Origin: RUG12783 sp946409545 | GTDB lineage: Bacteria > Bacillota_I > Bacilli_A > RF39 > UBA660 | Length of the DNA: 7,256 nt | Direction: 5' to 3' | Assembly (NCBI GenBank): GCA_946409545.1 | Contig: CAMJWT010000032.1 | Span: 1-7,256, forward strand | In this document: piece after piece, positions 1 to 6,051 of the stretch | How the letters are laid out: the number at the start of each line of letters is the position of its first letter | How positions within the stretch are numbered: position 1 is the first letter of the stretch | Notes under the pieces: model-generated | The model's database searches: none | Told to the model about the DNA's origin: nothing | The model's input: the letters and a program-made list of their open reading frames with translations, nothing else | Translations under genes and position numbers: made by a program

Positions 1-10
1 AATATCATAA

Positions 11-39
11 AATAAAAAAACATAGTTCAACTATGTTTT
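11..39 (-). terminator. Rho-independent terminator of ssrA
   Basis: Reading the minus strand, AAAACATAG (39-31) pairs perfectly with CTATGTTTT (25-17) across a TTGAA loop. A run of seven T (20-14), partly inside the stem, then TATT follows. It begins 12 nt after the CCA end of the tmRNA, the expected place for its terminator. The stem is AT-rich, like the two other terminators in this window. On the plus strand the hairpin has only a four-T tail, so it is mainly a minus-strand terminator. Confidence 0.8.
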
Positions 40-50
40 AAATATCAATA

Positions 51-390
51 TGGTGGAGCTGAGGAGAATTGAACTCCTGTCCGAAACTACTGATAAATAG
101 ACTACTACAAGTTTATTCAATTAATAAAGCTTCATTATATACTAAGCTAATTGACAAACCAAATATATAACTAGTTTAGAATAATTCATTATGTCATCTA
201 AACACTAACATAATATAGATTACTAAATATAAATCCTAATTACTTCTCGTAATCAAAGAAATAAAAAGAATGCTTTTGTATTAAATTAAGCAAAAGCTAA
301 AGCGTTTCTGTTTCCAGATATTTAAAATTTTACGTATTTCTACGACTTGCAATCTAAGTCCACATAATCCCGTCGAAACCAAGCAGCCCC
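51..390 (-). ncRNA. ssrA: tmRNA (transfer-messenger RNA, SsrA)
   Basis: tmRNA rescues ribosomes stalled on broken mRNAs: it enters as alanyl-tRNA with SmpB, then serves as template for a degradation tag. The 5' end reads GGGGCTGCTTGGTTTCGACG and the 3' end CAGCTCCACCA. The acceptor stem GGGGCUG/CAGCUCC has seven pairs including the G3-U70 wobble that marks alanine charging. The T arm is AGGAG-UUCAAUU-CUCCU and the CCA is encoded. After the tag, GCUUUUG (297-291) pairs with CAAAAGC, placing the tag stop codon in a hairpin loop (P5). A clear H-type pseudoknot follows: AUUAUGU (214-208) with ACAUAAU (194-188), and loop GUUUAGA (203-197) with UCUAAAC (180-174). The 340-nt length is normal for a one-piece tmRNA. 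The 5' end is presumably made by RNase P, since the promoter lies a few nt too far upstream for direct initiation at 390. Confidence 0.97.
286..315 (-). other. tmRNA tag reading frame, encoded GNRNALAFA
   Basis: The frame GGA AAC AGA AAC GCT TTA GCT TTT GCT TAA lies where the tag belongs, just 5' of the P5 hairpin. The GGA resume codon is chosen by analogy with Bacillus subtilis, where AAAUAUAACUGGC precedes its tag AGKTNSFNQNVALAA; here AAAUAUCUGGA precedes GGA. An in-frame TAA three codons upstream of GGA rules out a much longer tag. With the alanine from the charged tmRNA, the predicted tag is A-GNRNALAFA. The ending AFA differs from the usual LAA and resembles the YAFA ending of Mollicutes tags. 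Confidence 0.8.
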
Positions 391-402
391 AGAACAATCT
401 TA

Positions 403-431
403 ATTATATCACATTTTATGCAATATATCTA
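403..431 (-). promoter_or_regulatory. ssrA promoter with extended -10
   Basis: On the minus strand TATAAT (408-403) is preceded directly by TGA (411-409), a TGn extended -10 element. A moderate -35, TAGATA (431-426), sits 17 bp upstream and overlaps the stop codon of the upstream gene. The -10 is 12 nt from the mature tmRNA 5' end, leaving a leader of about five nt for RNase P to remove. Confidence 0.65.
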
Positions 432-1322
432 GATTTTTCTTTTATACTTCATTAATAATCCTCTTTTTCTTGATACACCTGTATCAAGAGAAATATCAGG
501 GATTATTCTTTCTAATTTATCAAAAGATTCATTTCCATAAAAATATCTATTAATATCATTTATGGTATCAAGAGATTTATCAACACTTTTATAAAACAAA
601 TCCAAAATACTATCAGTATGCATTTTACCAGTTACTGGATTATACCAAGCTCCATGATTTTCATTAGCAATCTCAGGTAATGTTATTTTATTCTTGGCTA
701 AAAAGACTTTAAATTGAGTGAGATCATTAACCATCTTTTTTGATCTAAAGATATCTTTATATAATACTTCAATTGATGTAAAAAATTTCTTTACTAGTTT
801 AAAAGATGTTATAACATTATTTTTACCATATATCATTAAATATGATGAAGAGATTAATTCTCTAATATCTTTGTTGTTAAGATTAGCATCATTAAAATAA
901 TTAGCATGAACATCTAAAATGTCTTTACCTAAAACTCTTTCTGATAAATAAGTATTTAAATAACCTTCTACCATAAAATGACTGGAAATAAAACTAGATG
1001 GCATACAACCTCTTTCAATATAATAAATTAAAGGATGGGCATAAGCATCTAAAAAGAAATGAGCTACATGACCGTATAGATAAGCCAATACAGAAATATT
1101 TCCTTCTAAATGATTTATTTTAATATAACGAATAATATATAATAAATAATCTTTAGCACTATAATTATGATTATCAAGACCTTTAACTAAATAAGCATAA
1201 TCATAAGCAATGGTATATGCTTTTAATTTTGATAACTCAACATCTTCTTTAAGAAGGTTTTCACTATTCAATTTTTCAAATAATTTTTCACCATGAATAG
1301 CATGCGATATATAACTTGGCAT
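429..1322 (-). CDS. Zinc-dependent phospholipase C family protein
   Basis: A 297-aa protein resembling the Zn_dep_PLPC family (Pfam PF00882, Bacillus cereus phospholipase C type), whose characterised members hydrolyse the phosphodiester of phospholipids. The likely metal ligands are visible: H88-xxx-D92-xxx-H96 in GHVAHFFLDAYAHP, then H114-xxx-E118. These parallel the H118/D122/H128 and H142/E146 zinc ligands of the B. cereus enzyme. H7 and D41 may supply the remaining ligands. There is no signal peptide (it begins MPSYISHAIHG), unlike the secreted enzyme, so it is probably cytoplasmic and its substrate is unknown. I take the ATG at 1322 rather than a TTG at 1346: the family pattern begins at MPS, and the predicted transcription start falls at about 1343. 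The ribosome site is weak (GGAAAG, 10 nt upstream). The gene has its own promoter and its stop codon overlaps the ssrA -35. The family call is fairly secure; catalytic activity is inferred. Confidence 0.82.
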   Translation of the reverse strand: MPSYISHAIHGEKLFEKLNSENLLKEDVELSKLKAYTIAYDYAYLVKGLDNHNYSAKDYLLYIIRYIKINHLEGNISVLAYLYGHVAHFFLDAYAHPLIYYIERGCMPSSFISSHFMVEGYLNTYLSERVLGKDILDVHANYFNDANLNNKDIRELISSSYLMIYGKNNVITSFKLVKKFFTSIEVLYKDIFRSKKMVNDLTQFKVFLAKNKITLPEIANENHGAWYNPVTGKMHTDSILDLFYKSVDKSLDTINDINRYFYGNESFDKLERIIPDISLDTGVSRKRGLLMKYKRKI

Positions 1323-1349
1323 AGCACCACTTCTTTCCACACTCAAACC

Positions 1350-1358
1350 ATTATATCA
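1350..1358 (-). promoter_or_regulatory. Extended -10 promoter of the phospholipase C-like gene
   Basis: TGTGATATAATGG on the minus strand contains TATAAT (1355-1350) preceded by TGA (1358-1356), the same 11-base string as at the ssrA promoter. No good -35 is present: the region 17-18 bp upstream is the terminator of the preceding gene. The predicted start near 1343 leaves a leader of about 20 nt before the ATG at 1322. Confidence 0.5.
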
Positions 1359-1360
1359 CA

Positions 1361-1388
1361 AAATAAAAAAAGTAGATAACTACTTTTT
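1361..1388 (-). terminator. Rho-independent terminator of the SDR gene, overlapping its stop codon
   Basis: On the minus strand AAAAAGTAG (1388-1380) pairs with CTACTTTTT (1375-1367) around a TTAT loop, followed by more T and TATTT. The 5' arm is the last three codons of the SDR gene (Lys, Lys, stop), so gene end and terminator are the same bases. The stem has only two G-C pairs, which fits the AT-rich genome but makes it modest in strength. Confidence 0.65.
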
Positions 1389-2132
1389 CTTGGCCTTTTG
1401 GATTTTATAAGTAACACGTCTTGCTAATCCACGAGATGCAAAACGTCTAAAGAAAATGGAACATTTATTGATAAATCCTGGAACAATAACAACTTTACCT
1501 TTAAACATTTTATCTATTCCATATTTTGCTACATCTTCACATTCCATTGGTTTAACAGCAAATGTTACCCCTGCTCTATTAAAGAACTCAGAAGCGGTTG
1601 GTCCTGGACATAAACTTGATACATGAACATTACTCTTTTCACGTCTTAATTCTTCATAAATAGCTTCTGTTAAATTATTAACATAGGCTTTTGTGGCATA
1701 ATATGTTGCCATCAATGGACCTGGTCCAAATGCTGCAATTGATGCAACATTTAAAATATATCCACTATCTCTTTTTTTCATATCACGTAAGAATAATTTT
1801 GTTAATAAGTGAACTGCTGTAACATTGGTATTAATCATTTCAAGTTCTTTATTAATATCAGTTTCATAGAATTTACCAAAATCACCAAAACCTGCATTGT
1901 TAATCAAAATATCAATTTGTTCATTTTTCATTATGACATATAATTCTTTAACTTTTTTTATATCTGATAAATCAACAATAACAATTTGAGAATCAACTTT
2001 TAATTCATTTTGTAACTCTTCTAGTCTTTCTTTATTCCTTCCTACTAGGATTAATTCATGTCCAAGAGATGCTAAATATTTAGCCATCTCACGACCAATA
2101 CCAGAAGATGCACCTGTTATTAAAGCCTTCAT
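1380..2132 (-). CDS. Short-chain dehydrogenase/reductase (SDR) family oxidoreductase
   Basis: A complete 250-aa classical SDR, predicted to be a cytoplasmic NAD(P)(H)-dependent oxidoreductase of unknown substrate. The Rossmann motif TGASSGIG is at 6-13, the conserved Asp at D54 (VDLSD) and NNAG at 78-81. The catalytic residues are all present with normal spacing: N103 (NTNV), S131 (NVAS), Y144 and K148 (YYATK). The PG motif follows at 176-177 (LCPGP). Arg32 after the second beta strand (VGRN) suggests NADPH rather than NADH, which is an inference. The C-terminus is very basic (RRVTYKIQKAKKK). The ATG at 2132 has AGGTG five nt upstream. The gene lies between terminators (2161-2195 and 1361-1388), so it appears monocistronic. 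Family certain; substrate cannot be told from sequence or neighbours. Confidence 0.93.
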   Translation of the reverse strand: MKALITGASSGIGREMAKYLASLGHELILVGRNKERLEELQNELKVDSQIVIVDLSDIKKVKELYVIMKNEQIDILINNAGFGDFGKFYETDINKELEMINTNVTAVHLLTKLFLRDMKKRDSGYILNVASIAAFGPGPLMATYYATKAYVNNLTEAIYEELRREKSNVHVSSLCPGPTASEFFNRAGVTFAVKPMECEDVAKYGIDKMFKGKVVIVPGFINKCSIFFRRFASRGLARRVTYKIQKAKKK

Positions 2133-2148
2133 ACTATCACCTGCCTAT

Positions 2149-2157
2149 ATTGTAACA
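2149..2157 (-). promoter_or_regulatory. Possible extended -10 promoter of the SDR gene
   Basis: TGT-TACAAT (2157-2149) on the minus strand fits an extended -10. No -35 is visible because the upstream sequence is the preceding terminator. The predicted start, about 2142, would put the AGGTG ribosome site at the very 5' end of the mRNA, an unusually short leader, so the exact -10 is uncertain. A promoter is expected somewhere in this gap because a terminator precedes it. Confidence 0.35.
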
Positions 2158-2160
2158 AAA

Positions 2161-2195
2161 TAATAAAAAAAAGAGAAACTAATTTAGTTTCTCTT
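2161..2195 (-). terminator. Rho-independent terminator of the der operon
   Basis: On the minus strand AAGAGAAACT (2195-2186) pairs perfectly over 10 bp with AGTTTCTCTT (2180-2171) around a five-base loop. Together with the end of the stem the T tract is eight long, then ATTA. The 5' arm and loop overlap the last codons (Glu-Lys-Leu-Asn-stop) of the 132-aa gene. It closes the five-gene operon that begins with der. Confidence 0.85.
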
Positions 2196-2577
2196 GTCGC
2201 TTATTTACAATTATTTTACTATATATAATCAACAATACTAATAATATTGATAAAACGATATAATTATTTCTTAAAAAATTAAAAGATAAATATGGTGTTA
2301 AATAATTACTTTTAATTTTAATATAAAAACTAATTAAATAACCAAAATAACATAAATTCATTATGTTATAAATATAATCTTTTTTATATCTAAGTTTGGA
2401 ACCTACCATCTCTATTAAAATATTAATTGAATAAATAAATTCAATAATCAAAAAGATCGTTCCAAAATAACTCATACGTAATGTTATATATAATAGATTA
2501 AATACGATAACTAAATGAATAATAAAAACCATTATTCTCAAATAATACAATAATTTAGTTATTAAATTCTTTTTCAT
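2179..2577 (-). CDS. Small four-helix membrane protein, function unknown
   Basis: A 132-aa protein with four predicted membrane segments, at about residues 13-33, 37-57, 68-87 and 105-125. They are joined by short loops with a Lys/Arg-rich stretch (KLRYKKD, about 60-67); both ends are basic (MKKNLITK and NKRQEKLN). The charge pattern favours both termini and the middle loop facing the cytoplasm. I do not recognise a family or any catalytic motif. It is the last gene of the der operon, starting 2 nt after the stop of the AAA+ ATPase gene. Its probable ribosome site (AAAGG, 8 nt from the ATG) lies inside that gene's last codons, so translation is likely coupled. This suggests, but does not prove, that it works with the ATPase, perhaps as a membrane anchor or partner. 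Confidence 0.8.
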   Translation of the reverse strand: MKKNLITKLLYYLRIMVFIIHLVIVFNLLYITLRMSYFGTIFLIIEFIYSINILIEMVGSKLRYKKDYIYNIMNLCYFGYLISFYIKIKSNYLTPYLSFNFLRNNYIVLSILLVLLIIYSKIIVNKRQEKLN

Positions 2578-2579
2578 TT

Positions 2580-3485
2580 TTATAACCTTTGTACTGTTTC
2601 ACTACGATAAATATCTTCAAATTCTTCAAAGAATAAATCCATTTTTTTATTGATAATATCTTTATAAACTAATTTAGTATTTTCAATAGCTTTTTTAAAA
2701 TCTCTTATATCTACTTGATCACGATTATCTACTAAGGCATAAGAGAAAGCTTGTTGAACAATCGAAAAACAAATGTCAGGATATCTTCCATCATATTCAT
2801 ATACTCTATTTGTATCTTCTGTTAAGTCAACAATGAATTTCATTATCTTTTCTTTAATGAAATCCGTATATTTCATTTTAGCGCCTGTTTTAACTTCATA
2901 TTTAGGTAATGAACCACAAAGGATTTGTACTGTTTGTTCTTTTGTTGGCTCAGCTACATTAATTCTTTGAAAACGACGATTGAAGGCTCTATCTGTTAAA
3001 ATAAATTGTTCGAATTCTTGAGTTGTTGTAGCACCTACAACTTTAATTGTTCCACGGTCTAGAACTGGTTTAAAAATATTAGCAAAGTCCATTGACTCAT
3101 CAGCATCACCAATTAAAGTATGAATTTCATCAATAAATAGAATTAATTTATCAGCATTTTTAACTTCATTTAACAATGATTGAATTTTTAATTCGCTAGT
3201 ACCTGGAATTGTACCAATTAAAGCTGCTGTATTAAGTTTATAAATTGTATAACCTTTTAAACCGTTAGGAACGTCATCTTTTTGAATACGATAACTAAGT
3301 CCTTCAACAATGGCCGTTTTACCTATACCAGGAAGACCAACAAGAATGGCACTTTTTTCTGGAGTTAGAAGCGTTAAAATTAATTGTTTAATTTCTTCAT
3401 CACGACCAATGGCAGGATTAGTTACATATTGTCTTTCTGACAAATTCTCACCATATTTTTTTAATACACTAAATTCTTCTTCCAT
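2580..3485 (-). CDS. Stand-alone ClpA/ClpB-D1-like AAA+ ATPase
   Basis: A 301-aa protein corresponding to just the first AAA+ module of Clp/Hsp100 ATPases; it lacks the double-Clp N-domain, middle domain, D2 module and any ClpP-binding loop. Visible motifs: the IGRDEEI box at 26-32, Walker A GLPGIGKT (50-57), Walker B ILFIDE (115-120), sensor-1 GATT (151-154), a paired arginine finger NRRF (R170, R171), EPT (179-181) and the R-x-PD of the small lid domain (RYPD, about residue 228). ATP binding, hydrolysis and ring assembly therefore look intact. The pore-1 loop, KYRG in ClpB, reads TIPG (92-95), with no aromatic residue to grip substrate, so classic threading is doubtful. The C-terminus is an acidic helix (FFEEFEDI). 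The ATG at 3485 has a GAGGG site 5 nt upstream. It lies 14 nt after the lipid kinase gene and 2 nt before the membrane protein gene. Family secure; role unknown. Confidence 0.9.
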   Translation of the reverse strand: MEEEFSVLKKYGENLSERQYVTNPAIGRDEEIKQLILTLLTPEKSAILVGLPGIGKTAIVEGLSYRIQKDDVPNGLKGYTIYKLNTAALIGTIPGTSELKIQSLLNEVKNADKLILFIDEIHTLIGDADESMDFANIFKPVLDRGTIKVVGATTTQEFEQFILTDRAFNRRFQRINVAEPTKEQTVQILCGSLPKYEVKTGAKMKYTDFIKEKIMKFIVDLTEDTNRVYEYDGRYPDICFSIVQQAFSYALVDNRDQVDIRDFKKAIENTKLVYKDIINKKMDLFFEEFEDIYRSETVQRL

Positions 3486-3499
3486 AATATCCCTCTATT

Positions 3500-4414
3500 C
3501 TATTTATTAACAAATAATTTATCGACATTAACTTCAGGAATTAACATCTCGACTTTCTTTTTCGTATCTATTACATAATATCTTTCATCACTATCAAACT
3601 TTTCACCATCAAGACACCATGGTTTAAATTCACCATTAAACCATATTTTTAAATTATCTGTCTTATATGTTTCAACACCAAGTACATTTGATATATCACT
3701 AGTTTTTAATGTATAAAAAGCTTTAGCTAACTTAGGTAAACTTTTTATTCCACAAAACATTACTTCAAATTTACCATCATCTAATTTCATTTCATTATAG
3801 AAATTATTAATACCTGCAATACGATTAGCATTAGAAACAATTAAGAAAGTATACTTACCACGATGTTTAACACCATCTATTTCATAAGTTACATCATATA
3901 GTTTATTTCTTTTAAATAAAGTTCTAGCACCATTTAAAATATAAGCCGCATGTCCAAGTCGATGTTTTAATTTTTGTGGAGTTTCATATGGTATTTCCAT
4001 AAATTTACCAAAAGAAGCAACGTAAACAAAACATCTTCCATTAATACTACAAATATCAACACTGTGAACAGATCCTTCTAGAATTAATTCAAGATTGGTA
4101 ACAATATCATGAGTTAGTCCATACATATGTCCAATATCATTGGTCGTTCCAACGGGTATATGACTTAATACAAGTTGATTTTCTCTTTTAAAGTTACCAT
4201 TCATAACCTCATAAAACGTTCCATCTCCACCAACAGAAATAACAAGACCTGAATCAACTTCTCGAACAATATCTTCAGCATGTCCAGCATATTCAGTAAT
4301 AATGACATTTGGTTCATATTCAAATTTTTCTAAAACTGCTCTTATCTTTTTAGCTAGTTTTTGATTTAATCCTTTACCACTAGTTGGATTAATTATTACT
4401 GTACACTTTTTCAT
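3500..4414 (-). CDS. Diacylglycerol kinase catalytic-domain lipid kinase (YegS/BmrU/DgkB-like)
   Basis: A 304-aa kinase of the DAGK_cat family, predicted to transfer ATP phosphate to a lipid such as diacylglycerol at the inner face of the membrane, returning it to phosphatidic acid. Motifs: NPTSGKG (9-15), the nucleotide-binding GGDGTFYEV (62-70), IPVGTTNDIGH (86-96), the LDDGKFEV metal-site region (211-218) and the catalytic LDGE (268-271). The length matches DgkB-type enzymes. I start at the ATG at 4414, not an in-frame TTG at 4432: the family pattern begins MKKCTVIINP, AAGGA lies 9 nt upstream, and the ATG overlaps the upstream stop as TGATG, a translational-coupling arrangement. YegS-like substrates vary, so diacylglycerol is likely but not proven. 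Its place after der and a 70-aa gene suggests constitutive, housekeeping expression. Confidence 0.92.
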   Translation of the reverse strand: MKKCTVIINPTSGKGLNQKLAKKIRAVLEKFEYEPNVIITEYAGHAEDIVREVDSGLVISVGGDGTFYEVMNGNFKRENQLVLSHIPVGTTNDIGHMYGLTHDIVTNLELILEGSVHSVDICSINGRCFVYVASFGKFMEIPYETPQKLKHRLGHAAYILNGARTLFKRNKLYDVTYEIDGVKHRGKYTFLIVSNANRIAGINNFYNEMKLDDGKFEVMFCGIKSLPKLAKAFYTLKTSDISNVLGVETYKTDNLKIWFNGEFKPWCLDGEKFDSDERYYVIDTKKKVEMLIPEVNVDKLFVNK

Positions 4415-4626
4415 CAATAGAAGTCCTTCCAAGTACTTTCATCTTCAATATCAGCACCTCTATCATCAGGATCAATATCATTCATATTTACTTGACCTTT
4501 GATAGATTGAAAAGGATCATCTTTCTTAAATCTTTGTCCAATTGGATTGTAATCTTCTTGTTTTTCTCCTTTTAAGTTATTAATATTTTCTCTAACCGTT
4601 CCTTTTTGACTTTTTCCAATAATCAT
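4414..4626 (-). CDS. Small charged protein (70 aa), function unknown
   Basis: A 70-aa cytoplasmic protein that I do not recognise. It has no signal peptide, membrane segment or cysteine. The N-terminal half is basic and polar (MIIGKSQKGTVRENINNLKG). The C-terminal third is strongly acidic (DIDPDDRGADIEDESTWKDF), suggesting a disordered, two-charge protein. Evidence that it is real: its ATG overlaps the der stop as TAATG with GGAG 10 nt upstream, and its TGA stop overlaps the kinase ATG as TGATG, so it fits exactly between two conserved genes. A second in-frame TGA follows directly. Its single Trp is TGG while TGA ends it, which also shows that TGA is a stop in this genome. Confidence 0.8.
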   Translation of the reverse strand: MIIGKSQKGTVRENINNLKGEKQEDYNPIGQRFKKDDPFQSIKGQVNMNDIDPDDRGADIEDESTWKDFY

Positions 4627-5936
4627 TATTCATCTTCTCCTTTATTTTTAAATTTTAAAATAATTGGTGTTCCTTCTAAATTAAATGATTCTCTTAATTT
4701 GTTTTCTAGATATCTATAATATGAAAAGTGAACTAAACCTTTGTTATTAACATGAAATGTAAATTTAGGTGGTTTAACACCTTCTTGATTAACAAAATAT
4801 ATTTTTAATCTCCTACCTTTATATGAAGGCGGAAGATTAAGCGCATAAGCATCTCTTATAACATCATTTAATAAACTTGTATTAATCTCTCTTTTTATAT
4901 TTTCACTAACTTTAATTATCTCAGGCATTAAAGTACTTAGACGCATCTTTGTTTTAGCAGATAAAAAGACAATTGGAACATAGGATAAAAATTGAAATTC
5001 TGCGCGAATTAATTTTGTATATGCATTAATATCTAAATCATTTTTAACATCCCATTTATTAACAACAATTATAAGTCCTTTGCCTTTTTCAAGAGCCATA
5101 CCAACAATATGTTTATCATGTTCTATAATTCCAGTAGTTGAATCAATTACAAGAACACATATATCACTACGATCAATTGCTTTTAAACTTCTAAGCAAAC
5201 TATATTTTTCAATATTTTCATATACCTTACCACGTTTACGCATACCAGCAGTATCAATAACAACATATTCTTCATTATTATATTTAAATACCGAGTCCGT
5301 TGAATCTCTTGTTGTACCAGCAACATCAGATACAATAACCCTTTCTTCGCCAATAAGCGCATTTACTAAACTACTTTTACCAACATTAGGTCTACCTATT
5401 ATTGAAAATTTAAGACGATTATCTTCTTCTTTTAAAATGTTTTTAGGAAAATCAGAACAAACAAGATCCATTAAATCATTTATTCCTCTTGAATGTTCAC
5501 CACTAATTTCAATATAATCATCAAAGCCTAATTCATAGAAATCATACTTATGATTTAGATATTCTTTATTATCAGTTTTATTAATTGCGACTACTACTTT
5601 TTTACCACTTTTTAGTAACATATCACGAACAACATAATCGTTTTGTGTTAATCCTTCAATTCCATCAACTAAAAAGATGATAACATCTGCTTCATCAATT
5701 GCGATTTCTACTTGTACTTTAATTTCATTATTGAATACTTCTTTTGATACATCAATACCACCTGTATCAATTAAATTAAAATTATATCCATTATAGTTAA
5801 TTTCACTATATATACGATCTCTTGTTACCCCAGGTGTATCTTCAATAATTGATATTTTCTTACCAGCTAACTTATTAAAAAGCGTACTCTTTCCAACATT
5901 TGGGCGTCCAACAAGAGCTACTGTAGGCATCTTCAT
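4626..5936 (-). CDS. der: Ribosome biogenesis GTPase Der (EngA)
   Basis: An essential double-GTPase that binds the 50S subunit and aids its late assembly. At 436 aa it has the same length as I recall for Bacillus subtilis Der. First G domain: GRPNVGKST (10-18), T38 switch, DTGG (57-60), NKTD (119-122). Second G domain: GRPNVGKSS (181-189), GTTRDS (207-212), DTAGMRKRGKV (228-238), NKWD (293-296). A C-terminal KH-like domain (about 350-436) contains PPKFTFHVN. All G motifs are intact. I choose the ATG at 5936, not the in-frame ATG at 5954: GGTGA stands 5 nt before it, Der proteins usually begin just before PTVALVG, and the predicted transcription start is near 5952. It is first in a five-gene operon and is divergent from dxs; its TAA stop overlaps the next start by one base. 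Confidence 0.98.
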   Translation of the reverse strand: MKMPTVALVGRPNVGKSTLFNKLAGKKISIIEDTPGVTRDRIYSEINYNGYNFNLIDTGGIDVSKEVFNNEIKVQVEIAIDEADVIIFLVDGIEGLTQNDYVVRDMLLKSGKKVVVAINKTDNKEYLNHKYDFYELGFDDYIEISGEHSRGINDLMDLVCSDFPKNILKEEDNRLKFSIIGRPNVGKSSLVNALIGEERVIVSDVAGTTRDSTDSVFKYNNEEYVVIDTAGMRKRGKVYENIEKYSLLRSLKAIDRSDICVLVIDSTTGIIEHDKHIVGMALEKGKGLIIVVNKWDVKNDLDINAYTKLIRAEFQFLSYVPIVFLSAKTKMRLSTLMPEIIKVSENIKREINTSLLNDVIRDAYALNLPPSYKGRRLKIYFVNQEGVKPPKFTFHVNNKGLVHFSYYRYLENKLRESFNLEGTPIILKFKNKGEDE

Positions 5937-5958
5937 ATTTATCACCGCCGTCATATGT

Positions 5959-5988
5959 ATTTTATCACAAAGTAATATATATTTACAA
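5959..5988 (-). promoter_or_regulatory. Promoter of the der operon
   Basis: On the minus strand TAAAAT (5964-5959) is preceded by TGA (5967-5965), an extended -10 within TGTGATAAAAT. TTGTAA (5988-5983), a 4/6 match to TTGACA, lies 18 bp upstream. Transcription would start near 5952, giving a leader of about 16 nt that carries the GGTGA ribosome site and excludes the ATG at 5954. Confidence 0.55.
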
Positions 5989-6020
5989 TTTAAACATCTA
6001 TTAAAGATAAAAATAATATA

Positions 6021-6047
6021 AAATTATACAACATTGTAAAATAATTT
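6021..6047. repeat. Interrupted dyad in the der/dxs intergenic region (possible operator)
   Basis: AAATTATACAA (6021-6031) is the exact reverse complement of TTGTA plus TAATTT (6034-6038 and 6042-6047), with only an AAA interruption in the right arm and a CA centre. The core TACAA-CA-TTGTA is a perfect 12-bp palindrome apart from its centre. It ends 4 bp upstream of the dxs -35 and lies upstream of the der promoter. It could bind a dimeric regulator or act as an AT-rich UP element. In sequence this AT-rich, chance cannot be excluded. Confidence 0.4.
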
Positions 6048-6051
6048 TTTC

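Noticed and set aside
718..900. 60-aa plus-strand ORF
   Set aside because: Antisense to the phospholipase C-like gene, no convincing ribosome site and no recognisable motif.
2179..3485. Defence or phage-type ATPase/membrane effector system
   Set aside because: The genes sit inside a der operon of housekeeping genes with matching base composition and no mobile-element signatures, so a defence role is not supported.
2773..3510. Two plus-strand ORFs (2773-2970 and 3310-3510)
   Set aside because: Both are antisense to the AAA+ ATPase gene, whose Walker and arginine-finger motifs explain the sequence.
4414..4626. Mollicutes genetic code with TGA read as Trp
   Set aside because: The 70-aa gene ends in TGA TGA exactly at the kinase start, and the Trp codons checked in five genes are TGG.
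5080..5517. 145-aa plus-strand ORF
   Set aside because: It is antisense to der, whose G-domain motifs fully explain this sequence; its Ser/Leu/Ile-rich composition is typical of a shadow frame.
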